From: Tepidimonas sp.
GTDB lineage: Bacteria; Pseudomonadota; Gammaproteobacteria; Burkholderiales; Burkholderiaceae_C
NCBI GenBank assembly: GCA_025054905.1
Contig: JANWZF010000084.1
Location: 1-7,391, forward strand
Length of the DNA: 7,391 nucleotides
Reading direction: 5' to 3'
Below the pieces are notes generated by a model. The model was given only the letters and a program-made list of their open reading frames with translations, searched no databases and was not told the DNA's origin. Positions 1 through 6,780 of the stretch are shown here, one piece after another (within the stretch, counting starts at the first letter, position 1; each line of letters opens with the position of its first letter). Both the position numbers and the translations under genes were made by a program.

Positions 1-1526
1 ACAGCGCGGCCCTGGGCGCCTATCTGCAGTCGCTGGGCCTGCCCACGGGCACGCGCGTGGCCATCATGCTGCCCAACCTGCCGCAGTTTCTGGTCACGAT
101 GGCCGCGGTGCTGCGCGCGGGCTACACCTGCGTCAACGTCAACCCCCTCTACACCGCGCGCGAGCTGGAGCACCAGCTCAAGGACTCCGGCGCCGAGGCG
201 ATCGTCATCCTGGAAAACTTCGCCCACACCCTGGAGGAGGTGATCGACCGCACCCCGGTGCGGCATGTGGTGCTGAGCAGCTTCGGCGACCTGCTGGGCC
301 CGTGGTACGGGCGCTGGATGACCTTCCTCGTGCGCCATGTGGCCAAGCTGGTGCCGGCGTTCAAGCTGCCGCTGCTCGGACCGCTTGGGCCGCGCACCAT
401 CGTGCCGTTGCGCCGGGCGTTGGAAAGCGGCTCTTCGCACAGCCTGAAACCCGCAGCCGTCCACCGCGACAGCATCGCCTTTTTGCAGTACACGGGCGGC
501 ACCACCGGCCTGTCCAAGGGCGCGGTGCTGACCCACGGCAACGTCGTGGCCGCCATCCTGCAGGCCGAAGCCTGGTTCCAGCCCGCGCTGGACCGGGTGG
601 GCGACGTGCGCCGCACCAACCACATCATGGCGCTGCCGCTGTACCACATCTTTGCGCTGACGCTGATGCTGCTGGTCATGCGCCAGGGGGCGCACGCCAC
701 GCTGATCCCCAACCCGCGCGACATCCCCAAGTTCGTCGAGGTGCTCAAAAGCCGGCCCTTTCACGTGCTGCCGGCGGTCAACACGCTGTTCAACGGGCTG
801 CTGGCCAATGCACGGTTTCGGCAACTGGACTTTTCGTCGCTGGTGCTGTCGCAGGCCGGCGGCATGGCCGCCAGCGAGGGCACCGCGCGCCAGTGGAAGA
901 AGGTCACCGGCTGCACGATGATCGAGGGCTGGGGCATGAGCGAAACCTGCGCCATCGGCACCAACAACCCGGTCACCAACACCGAGTTCACCGGCACCAT
1001 CGGCCTGCCGCTGCCCAGCGTGGACATCGCCATCAAGGACGACGACGGGCACGACCTGCCGCCCGGCAGCGTGGGCGAGATCTGCATCCGCGGCCCCAAC
1101 GTGATGAGCGGCTACTACAACAAGCCGGAAGAAACCGCCAAGGTCTTCACCGCCGACGGCTACATGCGCACCGGCGACGTCGGCATCATGGACGAGCGCG
1201 GCTACATCCGCATCGTCGACCGCAAGAAGGACATGATCATCGTCTCGGGCTTCAACGTCTATCCGACCGAGATCGACAACGTGGTGTCCACCTGCCCCGG
1301 GGTGCTGGAGTGCGCGGCGGTGGGCGTGCCCGATCCGCACTCGGGCGAGGCGGTCAAGCTCTACGTGGTGCGCAGCGACCCGACACTGACCGAAGAGCAG
1401 GTGATGCGCTTCTGCCACGACAACCTGACCGGCTACAAGCGACCCAAGTACATCGAGTTTCGCGAGGAGCTGCCCAAGAGCACCGTCGGCAAAATCCTGC
1501 GCCGCGAGCTGCGCGGCAAGGTTTGA
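1..1526 (+). CDS. fadD: Long-chain fatty acyl-CoA ligase (FadD type), 5'-truncated by the window edge
   Basis: This enzyme activates long-chain fatty acids to acyl-CoA using ATP, through an acyl-adenylate, at the cytoplasmic face of the membrane, and so feeds beta-oxidation. The reading frame is open from base 3, with 507 codons visible. The family usually has about 560 residues, so roughly 55-60 N-terminal residues are missing. The GTG at 57 is internal, because the preceding codons already read as family sequence (LGAYLQSLGL). Numbering from that GTG, the ATP/AMP-binding P-loop YTGGTTGLSKG is at 145-155, PLYHIFALT at 194-202, the adenylate motif GWGMSET at 291-297, and the fatty-acid/AMP signature RTGDVG..DRKKDMIIVSGFNVYP at about 371-403. 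The catalytic lysine region PKSTVGKILRREL lies near 473-485. All key motifs are intact, so the gene looks functional. The next gene starts 58 nt downstream on the same strand. A related medium-chain ligase is possible, but the motif set and spacing follow E. coli FadD closely. Confidence 0.95.
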   Translation, partial: SAALGAYLQSLGLPTGTRVAIMLPNLPQFLVTMAAVLRAGYTCVNVNPLYTARELEHQLKDSGAEAIVILENFAHTLEEVIDRTPVRHVVLSSFGDLLGPWYGRWMTFLVRHVAKLVPAFKLPLLGPLGPRTIVPLRRALESGSSHSLKPAAVHRDSIAFLQYTGGTTGLSKGAVLTHGNVVAAILQAEAWFQPALDRVGDVRRTNHIMALPLYHIFALTLMLLVMRQGAHATLIPNPRDIPKFVEVLKSRPFHVLPAVNTLFNGLLANARFRQLDFSSLVLSQAGGMAASEGTARQWKKVTGCTMIEGWGMSETCAIGTNNPVTNTEFTGTIGLPLPSVDIAIKDDDGHDLPPGSVGEICIRGPNVMSGYYNKPEETAKVFTADGYMRTGDVGIMDERGYIRIVDRKKDMIIVSGFNVYPTEIDNVVSTCPGVLECAAVGVPDPHSGEAVKLYVVRSDPTLTEEQVMRFCHDNLTGYKRPKYIEFREELPKSTVGKILRRELRGKV

Positions 1527-1550
1527 GGCGCCACACGACCGCGCTACACT
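1523..1550 (+). promoter_or_regulatory. Candidate sigma70 promoter for the diguanylate cyclase gene
   Basis: TTGAGG at 1523-1528 (4 of 6 to TTGACA) is followed after 16 bp by TACACT at 1545-1550 (4 of 6 to TATAAT). It sits in the 58-nt gap after the ligase stop codon and would give a leader of about 25-30 nt. A short inverted repeat, CCGCGC at 1539-1544 and GCGCGG at 1555-1560, overlaps the -10 region. It has no T-run, so it is not a convincing terminator. The call rests on sequence match alone; read-through from the ligase gene is equally possible. Confidence 0.3.
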
Positions 1551-1584
1551 GGCCGCGCGGGACGTTTCGGATGGGGTGCGCGCC

Positions 1585-2802
1585 ATGAGCGAGCTCGACT
1601 TACGGGCCTTGGTGCTGCTGCTGGGGGCCATCGGGGTGATGACCTCGGTGGTGCTGCTGCACCTGTGGCGGCAAAACCGCGCGCTGCTGCCAGCGGCCGC
1701 GTGGTGGGGCGTCGGGCCCACGATCATCTTTGTGGGGACGGTGCTGCTGGCCCTGCGCGGTGCGATCGGTGCGCCGGTCAGCATCGTGCTGGGCAACAGC
1801 TGCATCATCGGCGGGGCCATCGCGATGTACATGGGCTCGCGCCGCTTTTGGGGCGAGCCGCTGCCGCGCTGGCCATGGATCTGGCTCGGTTTGACCGCTG
1901 CCGTCTTATTCGTGTTCAGCGTCGTATGGCCCAACTACCCCCTGCGGCTGACCATCGTGCCGGGCCTGATGGCGGTGGTCCAGCTGGCCCACCTGCGCCT
2001 GGTCTGGCGGCACGATCACCGCAGCTTTGCGAGCCAGTTTTTGCTGGCGTGGGTGGCCTTCAGCGCACTGGCGCTGGCAGTGCGCAGTGCCACCGCACAC
2101 CTGGAGCGGCCGGATGCCGACCTGTTCACCCCCACCCTGCTGCAGAACGTCTATCTGGCCAGCTACGCCTTTTCGCTGCTGGGCGAGGGCATCGGCCTGG
2201 TGCTGCTGGCGCAGCAACGGCTGCAGGAGCACATCCGCGAGCTGGCCACGCACGACAGCCTGACCGGGGCCATGACGCGCGCGGCGTGGTGGAAGGCCGC
2301 GCTGCACGAGGTGCTGCGCCAGCGCCGCCAGGGCACACCGCTGACGGTGCTGATGCTGGACTTGGACCATTTCAAGCGCATCAACGACACCCACGGCCAC
2401 CCGATGGGCGACCGGGTGCTGCGTGACTTCGCGGACCGGGTGCGCCGCACGCTGCGCGCCACCGACCGCTTCGGCCGCTATGGCGGCGAGGAATTCATCG
2501 TGTTGCTGCCCGACACCGGGGCGCAGGCCGGCTGCGCACTGGCCGAGCGCGTGCGCGCGCAGGCGCTTCAGGAGGGGCTGCCCGCCTACACGGTCAGCAT
2601 CGGTGTCACCGAACTGCTACCCAACGACGAGCCGGCCGACCCTGAACGCGCCCTGGAAGGCGCCATCGCCCGCGCCGACGCGGCACTGTACCAAGCCAAG
2701 GCGCAGGGGCGCGACCGCGTCGTGCAGGCCCAGGCCCCCGCGCAGCCGTGCGCAGCTGCCGCCAGCCAGACGGGCTCGGGTTCGGCGTGGGCCACCGCCT
2801 GA
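1585..2802 (+). CDS. Membrane-anchored diguanylate cyclase (GGDEF domain)
   Basis: The product condenses two GTP into cyclic di-GMP, the second messenger for biofilm and motility control. It has 405 residues from the ATG at 1585. GGATGGGG at 1569-1576 is a weak but plausibly placed ribosome site, and the in-frame GTG at 1576 is less likely. The N-terminal half holds about seven hydrophobic segments, near residues 9-28, 37-57, 65-85, 97-115, 122-140, 152-170 and 187-210. They match no sensor domain I can name. A short linking helix (about 211-221) leads into the GGDEF domain, which opens with HDSLTGAMTR (224-233). The metal-binding region is LDLDHFKRIND (258-268), and the catalytic loop GGEEF is at 300-304. 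RATD at 291-294 lies exactly five residues before GGEEF, as expected for the allosteric inhibitory site, so product feedback is likely. No EAL domain follows. The C-terminal 20 or so residues are Ala/Gln-rich and probably disordered. The metallo-hydrolase gene follows after 10 nt. Confidence 0.93.
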   Translation: MSELDLRALVLLLGAIGVMTSVVLLHLWRQNRALLPAAAWWGVGPTIIFVGTVLLALRGAIGAPVSIVLGNSCIIGGAIAMYMGSRRFWGEPLPRWPWIWLGLTAAVLFVFSVVWPNYPLRLTIVPGLMAVVQLAHLRLVWRHDHRSFASQFLLAWVAFSALALAVRSATAHLERPDADLFTPTLLQNVYLASYAFSLLGEGIGLVLLAQQRLQEHIRELATHDSLTGAMTRAAWWKAALHEVLRQRRQGTPLTVLMLDLDHFKRINDTHGHPMGDRVLRDFADRVRRTLRATDRFGRYGGEEFIVLLPDTGAQAGCALAERVRAQALQEGLPAYTVSIGVTELLPNDEPADPERALEGAIARADAALYQAKAQGRDRVVQAQAPAQPCAAAASQTGSGSAWATA

Positions 2803-2812
2803 GTACGCCTCG

Positions 2813-3769
2813 ATGGCCCACGTCACGCTTCCCCCCGGCGTGCGCGTGTTCGAGCGCGGCTGGCTGTCGGCCAACAACATCCTGTGCGAGGGGCCTGAAG
2901 GGGCGGCACTGATCGACAGCGGTTACGTCACCCACGCCGCGCAGACCCTGGCGCTGGTGGAGCACGCCTTGGGCGGGCGGCCGCTGCAGCGGCTGCTCAA
3001 CACCCACCTGCACAGCGACCACTGCGGCGGCAACGCCGCGCTGCAGGCGCGCTACCCGGGCCTGCGCACGCTGATTCCGCCCGGGGGCGCCGAGGCGGTA
3101 CGGGCCTGGGACGAGCAGCGCCTGTCGTACCGGGCCACCGGGCAGGACTGTGCCCGTTTTACCTTCGATGGGCTGCTGCAGCCCGGGCACACCGTCGTGC
3201 TGGCCGGCCGCACGTGGGACATTCACGCCGCCCCGGGCCACGATCCGGACGCGGTGATGCTGTTTGAGCCCAACTCACGCACCCTCATCAGTGGCGATGC
3301 GCTGTGGCAACACGGCTTTGGGGTCGTGTTTCCGGAGCTGGACGGCGAACCCGGGTTTGACGCGGTGGCCGCCACGCTGGATACGATCGAGCGGCTGGCC
3401 CCGTGTGTGGTCATCCCGGGCCACGGCAGCCCGTTTGGCGATGCGGGGCACCGCAGCACCGGGCCGGCTGCGCCGGTGGCGGCCGCACTGGCGCTTGCCC
3501 GGCAAAAGCTGACGCAGTTCGCGGCCGACCCGGACCGCCATCGGCGCTACGGCCTGAAGGTGCTGCTGAAATTCAAACTGCTGCAATGGCAGCGCCAGCC
3601 GCTGGCGGCGGTCCACGCCTGGGCGCGCACCGTGCCCTACCTGGTACGCCTGCATGCCAGCCACGGCGGCAGCCTGCCCTTGGACGACTGGCTGGAAGCG
3701 CTGATCGACGACCTGTGCGCCAGCGGCGCGGCGCGGCGCGACGGCGCGTGGCTGCTGGATGGCCGTTGA
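2813..3769 (+). CDS. Metallo-beta-lactamase-fold hydrolase
   Basis: This is a 318-residue, probably cytoplasmic metal-dependent hydrolase; no signal peptide is visible. The signature THLHSDH puts metal ligands at His65, His67, Asp69 and His70. The remaining ligands of the fold are in place: His143 (APGHD), Asp162 (SGDAL) and His204 (PGHGS), so a two-metal centre is expected. The last 110 or so residues after His204 form a mostly helical extension, including LKVLLKFKLLQWQRQPL (248-264), longer than a minimal domain. The substrate is unknown; glyoxalase II-like thioesters, lactones and other esters are all chemically possible, and sequence alone cannot choose. The frame is open far upstream into the cyclase gene, but the ATG at 2813 is where family-like sequence starts. 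The start lies 10 nt after the cyclase stop with only a weak ribosome site (TGAG at 2800-2803), suggesting translational coupling and a shared transcript. Confidence 0.9.
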   Translation: MAHVTLPPGVRVFERGWLSANNILCEGPEGAALIDSGYVTHAAQTLALVEHALGGRPLQRLLNTHLHSDHCGGNAALQARYPGLRTLIPPGGAEAVRAWDEQRLSYRATGQDCARFTFDGLLQPGHTVVLAGRTWDIHAAPGHDPDAVMLFEPNSRTLISGDALWQHGFGVVFPELDGEPGFDAVAATLDTIERLAPCVVIPGHGSPFGDAGHRSTGPAAPVAAALALARQKLTQFAADPDRHRRYGLKVLLKFKLLQWQRQPLAAVHAWARTVPYLVRLHASHGGSLPLDDWLEALIDDLCASGAARRDGAWLLDGR

Positions 3770-3854
3770 CCACACCTGTCCCGCAGCGCCCGATCCAAGA
3801 GCAGATGCAACGCCCTGACCACCCTAGAGGGCTGAGGCCCCGCCAACAGCGCCA
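3770..3854. other. Convergent intergenic region, no clear terminator
   Basis: These 85 nt separate the convergent hydrolase and MCP genes. The only secondary structures found by eye are weak. GCCCT at 3812-3816 pairs with AGGGC at 3828-3832 across an 11-nt loop, and GGGC at 3829-3832 pairs with GCCC at 3837-3840. Neither is followed by a T-run on either strand. If transcription stops here it is by a factor-dependent or non-canonical route. No small ORF with a credible ribosome site was seen. Confidence 0.4.
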
Positions 3855-5876
3855 TCACAGCCGGAAGCGTCCGATTTCCTGCATCAACCGCTGGGCCTGT
3901 TGTTCCAATGCCGCAGCAGCCGCCGACGTTTGCTCCACCAGCGCGGCGTTTTGCTGGGTGCTGGCGTCCAAGTGTTGAATCGCCTGCACACTTTGTTCCA
4001 CCCCACGGGTCTGATCGCCGGCCGCTGCGGAAATCTCGTCCATGAAATTATGGATGGTTTCGGCATTGCGCACCAGCTGAGCCATGGTGCCGCCGGCCTC
4101 CTCCACCACCGCAGCACCCTGGTGGACACGTCCGACACTGTCTTCGATCAGGCTTTTGATTTCTTTGGCCGCCTGCGCACTCCGCTGTGCCAGTTGACGC
4201 ACCTCGCCAGCCACCACGGCAAAACCGCGGCCTGCCTCTCCCGCGCGTGCGGCCTCCACCGCCGCGTTGAGCGCCAAGATGTTGGTTTGAAAAGCGATGC
4301 CATCGATCACCTGCGTGATGTCGGCGATGCGCTGGCTGCTGACCTGGATGTCACGCATCGTCACCACCACCGATTCCACGACGCCACGTCCCTGCGATGC
4401 CAGACGTGCATTGTCCCCGGCGAAGCGGGCCGCTTCCAGGGCCCGCTTCGCCGTGGCCCCGACCTGCGAACCGATCTGCTCCATCGCACTGGCCTGCTGC
4501 TCCAGCGCCGCGGCGGCGGCCTCGGTACGGGCCCCCAGGTCACGCGAAGCGTGAGCGATTTCCTCGCTGGCACTGGCCAGATCGCGGGCGGCATGACGCA
4601 CCTTGCGAATCAGTGCGTGCAGCGAGTCATAAGTCACACGCAGACTGGCAATGATCTGCGCGGGCTCGTCCTGGCCCCAAGGCTTGGGCGGCGCTTCCCG
4701 CAGATCGCCCCGCGCCATCAGATCCAGGTGCTGCTGGATCAAGCGCGTCCCGCCCCGATTGACCAGATAAAAGGCCAGGCCAAAATAAAAGGTCACCAGC
4801 ACCAGCACACCGATCAGCGCGCTGCGCAGCGCCATGTCCGTCTGCATGTCGCGCACGCGCTCCTGCAGCAGCTGATCCAACAACGGCAACAGCCGCTGCG
4901 CCAGCGCGAACTGGGCCTGCACGGCAGACTGGCCCGCTAGAGCGATCGCATCGGCCGAGGTGGGGCTGAGCTGTTGGACGCGCAGCACATCTCGCTCGAC
5001 GAGATCGAAAAAATTCCGCACCGGCGCCAAGGCATCTTGCAGCTGGATCGTGCCTCCTCTATCGGGCCGCGCCGCGAGGGTCTTGGCCAGGCCCGCCTCC
5101 ATCTGCGCGAAGTGATAGATCAGCAAGGCCTCGTCTCGCACCACCTGCTCCACCGTTGCCGGTGTCAAGTCACCCTGACGCAGCGCGGCCAGGCTTTGGG
5201 AGAGCGTGGCCCCGGCACGCGCGATGCCGTCCGGCAAACGGAAACACACCGCGTCCATCAAATAGTACGTGACCACCTCGGGGTCGAGAGTCAGGTTGGA
5301 GTCATCACACAGCTGGGTAGCCAGGTTAACCAGGGTCCGCGCCAATTGGGTGTGGGTATCCATGGCGACTTGGGGCTGGTCCGCACGCTGCTCCAGTGCC
5401 TGCGCCGCTTGCATCACGGCCTGCAGGGCACGGTCGGTGCCGGGTGCCGTCACCCGCCGCTGCTGCAGGGCCTGGAGGGTCTGTTGCAAGCGATGTTGGA
5501 CCTCTGGCAAGCCCGGCTGCGCCTCGCCAGCTGCCTGCGCCGTGGCCAGCCGGTGCACCTCCAGCGAGGCCTGCAACGCGGGGTAGAGCCGCTGCAAGTC
5601 GTGCACGCCGTCGCGCTCCTTGGCCGAAAAAGCGATGTTGCCAAGCATGGTGCCGTAATACGCCCACCCCAGCGCCAAAAGGGCCCCCAACAGCAACGTC
5701 AGCAACAACCCCATCTTGGGCGCAAACGCCAGGTTGCGCATCAGCATCACCCCTGGCGCCATCAACCCGTGCGCGGCAAATGCGCTAGGGGGTACCGCTT
5801 GGCTGGGCGGAGCCGGAGGATCGAGGGGCGGATTGGGGCTCGAAGCGGTCAGGGACTGCGAGGGCGGTAACGGCAT
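3855..5876 (-). CDS. Methyl-accepting chemotaxis protein (transmembrane chemoreceptor)
   Basis: This 673-residue inner-membrane receptor should signal to CheA/CheW and so bias the flagellar motor. The start is well supported by AGGAGGT at 5891-5885, 8 nt before the ATG. The N-terminus is unusual: about 50 cytoplasmic residues with 13 prolines in the first 41 before TM1 (about 55-77). A periplasmic domain of about 270 residues follows. It looks mostly helical and contains LTLDPEVVTYYLMDAV at 195-210, a pattern I recall from other betaproteobacterial sensors. Its ligand is unknown. TM2 is about 351-372, then a HAMP-like segment with ARGDL at 388-392. The cytoplasmic signalling domain has the conserved hairpin tip DGIAFQTNILALNAAVEAAR (525-544), continuing with AGRGFAVVAGEVRQLAQRSA (548-567). 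Spacing between MEQI and the tip equals that in E. coli Tar, suggesting a 36-heptad receptor. The protein ends IGRFRL without the NWETF-type CheR/CheB tether. No other che gene is nearby, so it is an orphan receptor, downstream of and codirectional with the Anbu gene. Confidence 0.95.
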   Translation of the reverse strand: MPLPPSQSLTASSPNPPLDPPAPPSQAVPPSAFAAHGLMAPGVMLMRNLAFAPKMGLLLTLLLGALLALGWAYYGTMLGNIAFSAKERDGVHDLQRLYPALQASLEVHRLATAQAAGEAQPGLPEVQHRLQQTLQALQQRRVTAPGTDRALQAVMQAAQALEQRADQPQVAMDTHTQLARTLVNLATQLCDDSNLTLDPEVVTYYLMDAVCFRLPDGIARAGATLSQSLAALRQGDLTPATVEQVVRDEALLIYHFAQMEAGLAKTLAARPDRGGTIQLQDALAPVRNFFDLVERDVLRVQQLSPTSADAIALAGQSAVQAQFALAQRLLPLLDQLLQERVRDMQTDMALRSALIGVLVLVTFYFGLAFYLVNRGGTRLIQQHLDLMARGDLREAPPKPWGQDEPAQIIASLRVTYDSLHALIRKVRHAARDLASASEEIAHASRDLGARTEAAAAALEQQASAMEQIGSQVGATAKRALEAARFAGDNARLASQGRGVVESVVVTMRDIQVSSQRIADITQVIDGIAFQTNILALNAAVEAARAGEAGRGFAVVAGEVRQLAQRSAQAAKEIKSLIEDSVGRVHQGAAVVEEAGGTMAQLVRNAETIHNFMDEISAAAGDQTRGVEQSVQAIQHLDASTQQNAALVEQTSAAAAALEQQAQRLMQEIGRFRL
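4418..4453. repeat. Perfect 14-bp inverted repeat inside the MCP gene
   Basis: CGGCGAAGCGGGCC at 4418-4431 is the exact reverse complement of GGCCCGCTTCGCCG at 4440-4453, with an 8-base loop (GCTTCCAG). It would form a very stable GC-rich hairpin in the MCP mRNA. It encodes part of the signalling-domain helix around residues 474-487 (AKRA and ARFAG). There is no T-run after it, so it does not look like an intrinsic terminator. It may be a coincidence of codon choice in a GC-rich coiled-coil gene. Confidence 0.85.
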
Positions 5877-5884
5877 GGTGGGCG

Positions 5885-5891
5885 ACCTCCT
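5885..5891 (-). promoter_or_regulatory. Strong ribosome binding site of the MCP gene
   Basis: On the minus strand this reads AGGAGGT, a full anti-16S match, 8 nt before the ATG at 5876. It settles the long, proline-rich N-terminus of the receptor, since the later in-frame ATGs nearer TM1 have no comparable site seen upstream. Confidence 0.75.
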
Positions 5892-5899
5892 GCCGCACC

Positions 5900-5929
5900 A
5901 TTATGCAAAATCGATGCCACCCTGGCCAA
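5900..5929 (-). promoter_or_regulatory. Candidate sigma70 promoter for the MCP gene
   Basis: On the minus strand TTGGCC (5929-5924, 4 of 6 to TTGACA) is followed after 18 bp by CATAAT (5905-5900, 5 of 6 to TATAAT). It lies in the 60-nt gap between the Anbu stop and the MCP start. Transcription would begin near 5893, giving a leader of only about 17 nt that just contains the ribosome site. It resembles a sigma70 promoter; I do not see the flagellar sigma28 pattern. If real, the MCP can be expressed apart from Anbu. Confidence 0.4.
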
Positions 5930-5936
5930 GTCAGGT

Positions 5937-6719
5937 TCACCCCGAACCACCGACACTGGCGGCGAGCACGCCCGAGGAAGGGCCTGCGCACCACCCCGCC
6001 TCGTCCAGCCCGGGCAGCGCGTTGAAAGCCTGCTGGATGCGCTCGCTCCAGCCGGTGCGCAGGCGCTGGAAGTAAGGATCGTCGGCCTCGATGCGGCGCA
6101 GGCAGGTCAGCTCCAGCTGGTCGCGCGCCAGAATCGCCAGGTCCAGCGGCATGCCCACCGACAGGTTGGACTTCAGCGTGGAGTCCATCGAGATCAGCGC
6201 GCACTTGGCCGCCTCCTGCAGCGGCGTGTGGTGGCGAAAGATGCGGTCGATGATGGGCTTGCCGTACTTGGACTCGCCGATCTGGAAATAGGGCGTATCG
6301 GGTGTGGCCTCGACAAAGTTGCCGGCCGCATAGATGTTGAACAGACGCGGGGCCTCGCCGGCGATCTGGCCACCGAAGATCAGGCTGACATTGAAATCGA
6401 TGCCGAAGGCGCGCAGCGAGTCGGCGTCGCGGCGATGCACCTCGCGCACACAGTCGCCGACGTGGCGCGCCGCCTCAAACAGGTTGGGCGCGCGCAGCAG
6501 GCTATCCCCCTCGCCCGCCATGCGCTCGTGCAGCAGCGTCACCACCGCCTGCGTGACCGCCAGATTGCCCGCCGACAGCAGCACCATGACGCGCTGGCCG
6601 CGGCGCTCGAACACGGTCATCTTGCGAAAGGTGTTGATCTGATCCACGCCGGCGTTGGTGCGCGTGTCGGACAAAAACACCAGCCCGGCGTCCATCAGCA
6701 TGCCCACGCAGTAGGTCAT
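5937..6719 (-). CDS. anbu: Anbu: proteasome-type protease homologue
   Basis: This is a 260-residue member of the N-terminal-nucleophile hydrolase superfamily, the predicted proteasome-type protease group COG3484, called Anbu (ancestral beta subunit). Family members assemble into open, helical or ring-like oligomers related to HslV and 20S beta subunits; their substrates are not established. The protein begins MTYCVG, so removing Met exposes the candidate nucleophile Thr1 with no long propeptide. In mature numbering Asp17 (LSDTRTNAG) and Lys32 (TFRKM) occupy the positions of the proteasomal Asp17/Lys33 pair, so the active centre appears intact. Further family-like blocks are LLSAGNLAVTQAV (47-59), YFQIGESKYGKPIIDR (144-159) and SMDSTLKSNLSVG (177-189). 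The Gly/Ser/Ala-rich tail after about 240 looks like a variable extension. The start at 6719 is preferred over the upstream in-frame ATG at 6782 because of the conserved MTYC start and the upstream AAGGAG. The divergent ATP-grasp gene supports the Anbu assignment. Confidence 0.93.
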   Translation of the reverse strand: MTYCVGMLMDAGLVFLSDTRTNAGVDQINTFRKMTVFERRGQRVMVLLSAGNLAVTQAVVTLLHERMAGEGDSLLRAPNLFEAARHVGDCVREVHRRDADSLRAFGIDFNVSLIFGGQIAGEAPRLFNIYAAGNFVEATPDTPYFQIGESKYGKPIIDRIFRHHTPLQEAAKCALISMDSTLKSNLSVGMPLDLAILARDQLELTCLRRIEADDPYFQRLRTGWSERIQQAFNALPGLDEAGWCAGPSSGVLAASVGGSG

Positions 6720-6780
6720 CGTTGCGGTCCACTCCTTGGACAGATTCGTCGGCGGGCACGCTCCTTGCAAAGAACGGGCC
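6720..6780. promoter_or_regulatory. Divergent intergenic region between the Anbu and ATP-grasp genes
   Basis: These 61 bp separate the two divergent start codons and should contain or border both promoters. I see no convincing -10/-35 pair on either strand. The best minus-strand -35-like element is TTGCAA (6770-6765), but no good -10 follows it. The Anbu promoter may therefore lie inside the ATP-grasp coding region, or the pair may use an activator or alternative sigma factor. Confidence 0.4.
6732..6737 (-). promoter_or_regulatory. Ribosome binding site of the Anbu gene
   Basis: On the minus strand this reads AAGGAG, 12 nt before the ATG at 6719. The spacing is slightly long but usable. It supports the short start that places Thr directly after Met, as a proteasome-like N-terminal nucleophile needs. 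A second AAGGAG farther upstream on this strand (6766-6761) is not at a useful distance from any better start. Confidence 0.55.

Noticed and set aside
1539..1560. Hairpin CCGCGC/GCGCGG after the ligase stop as an intrinsic terminator
   Set aside because: The stem is only 6 bp with a 10-nt loop and no T-run follows, so it does not meet the usual pattern.
302..1588. A 428-codon plus-strand frame overlapping the acyl-CoA ligase
   Set aside because: It is an alternate frame of a clearly recognisable ligase. Its translation is rich in Arg, His, Gly and Pro with no domain, as expected for a GC-rich shadow frame.
1906..1908. Rare TTA leucine codon in the cyclase gene as a regulatory codon
   Set aside because: A single TTA in a GC-rich gene is not evidence of TTA-dependent control, which is known from streptomycetes and not expected here.
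2423..2812. N-terminal extension of the metallo-hydrolase frame into the cyclase gene
   Set aside because: The added 130 residues are Arg/Pro/Ala-rich shadow of the GGDEF domain. Family-like sequence starts at the ATG at 2813.
3900..5870. Two long plus-strand frames (3900-4940 and 4974-5870) antisense to the MCP
   Set aside because: The MCP on the minus strand explains this region fully, with all conserved signalling motifs. The antisense translations are low-complexity His/Arg/Gln-rich, without a family signal or credible ribosome site.
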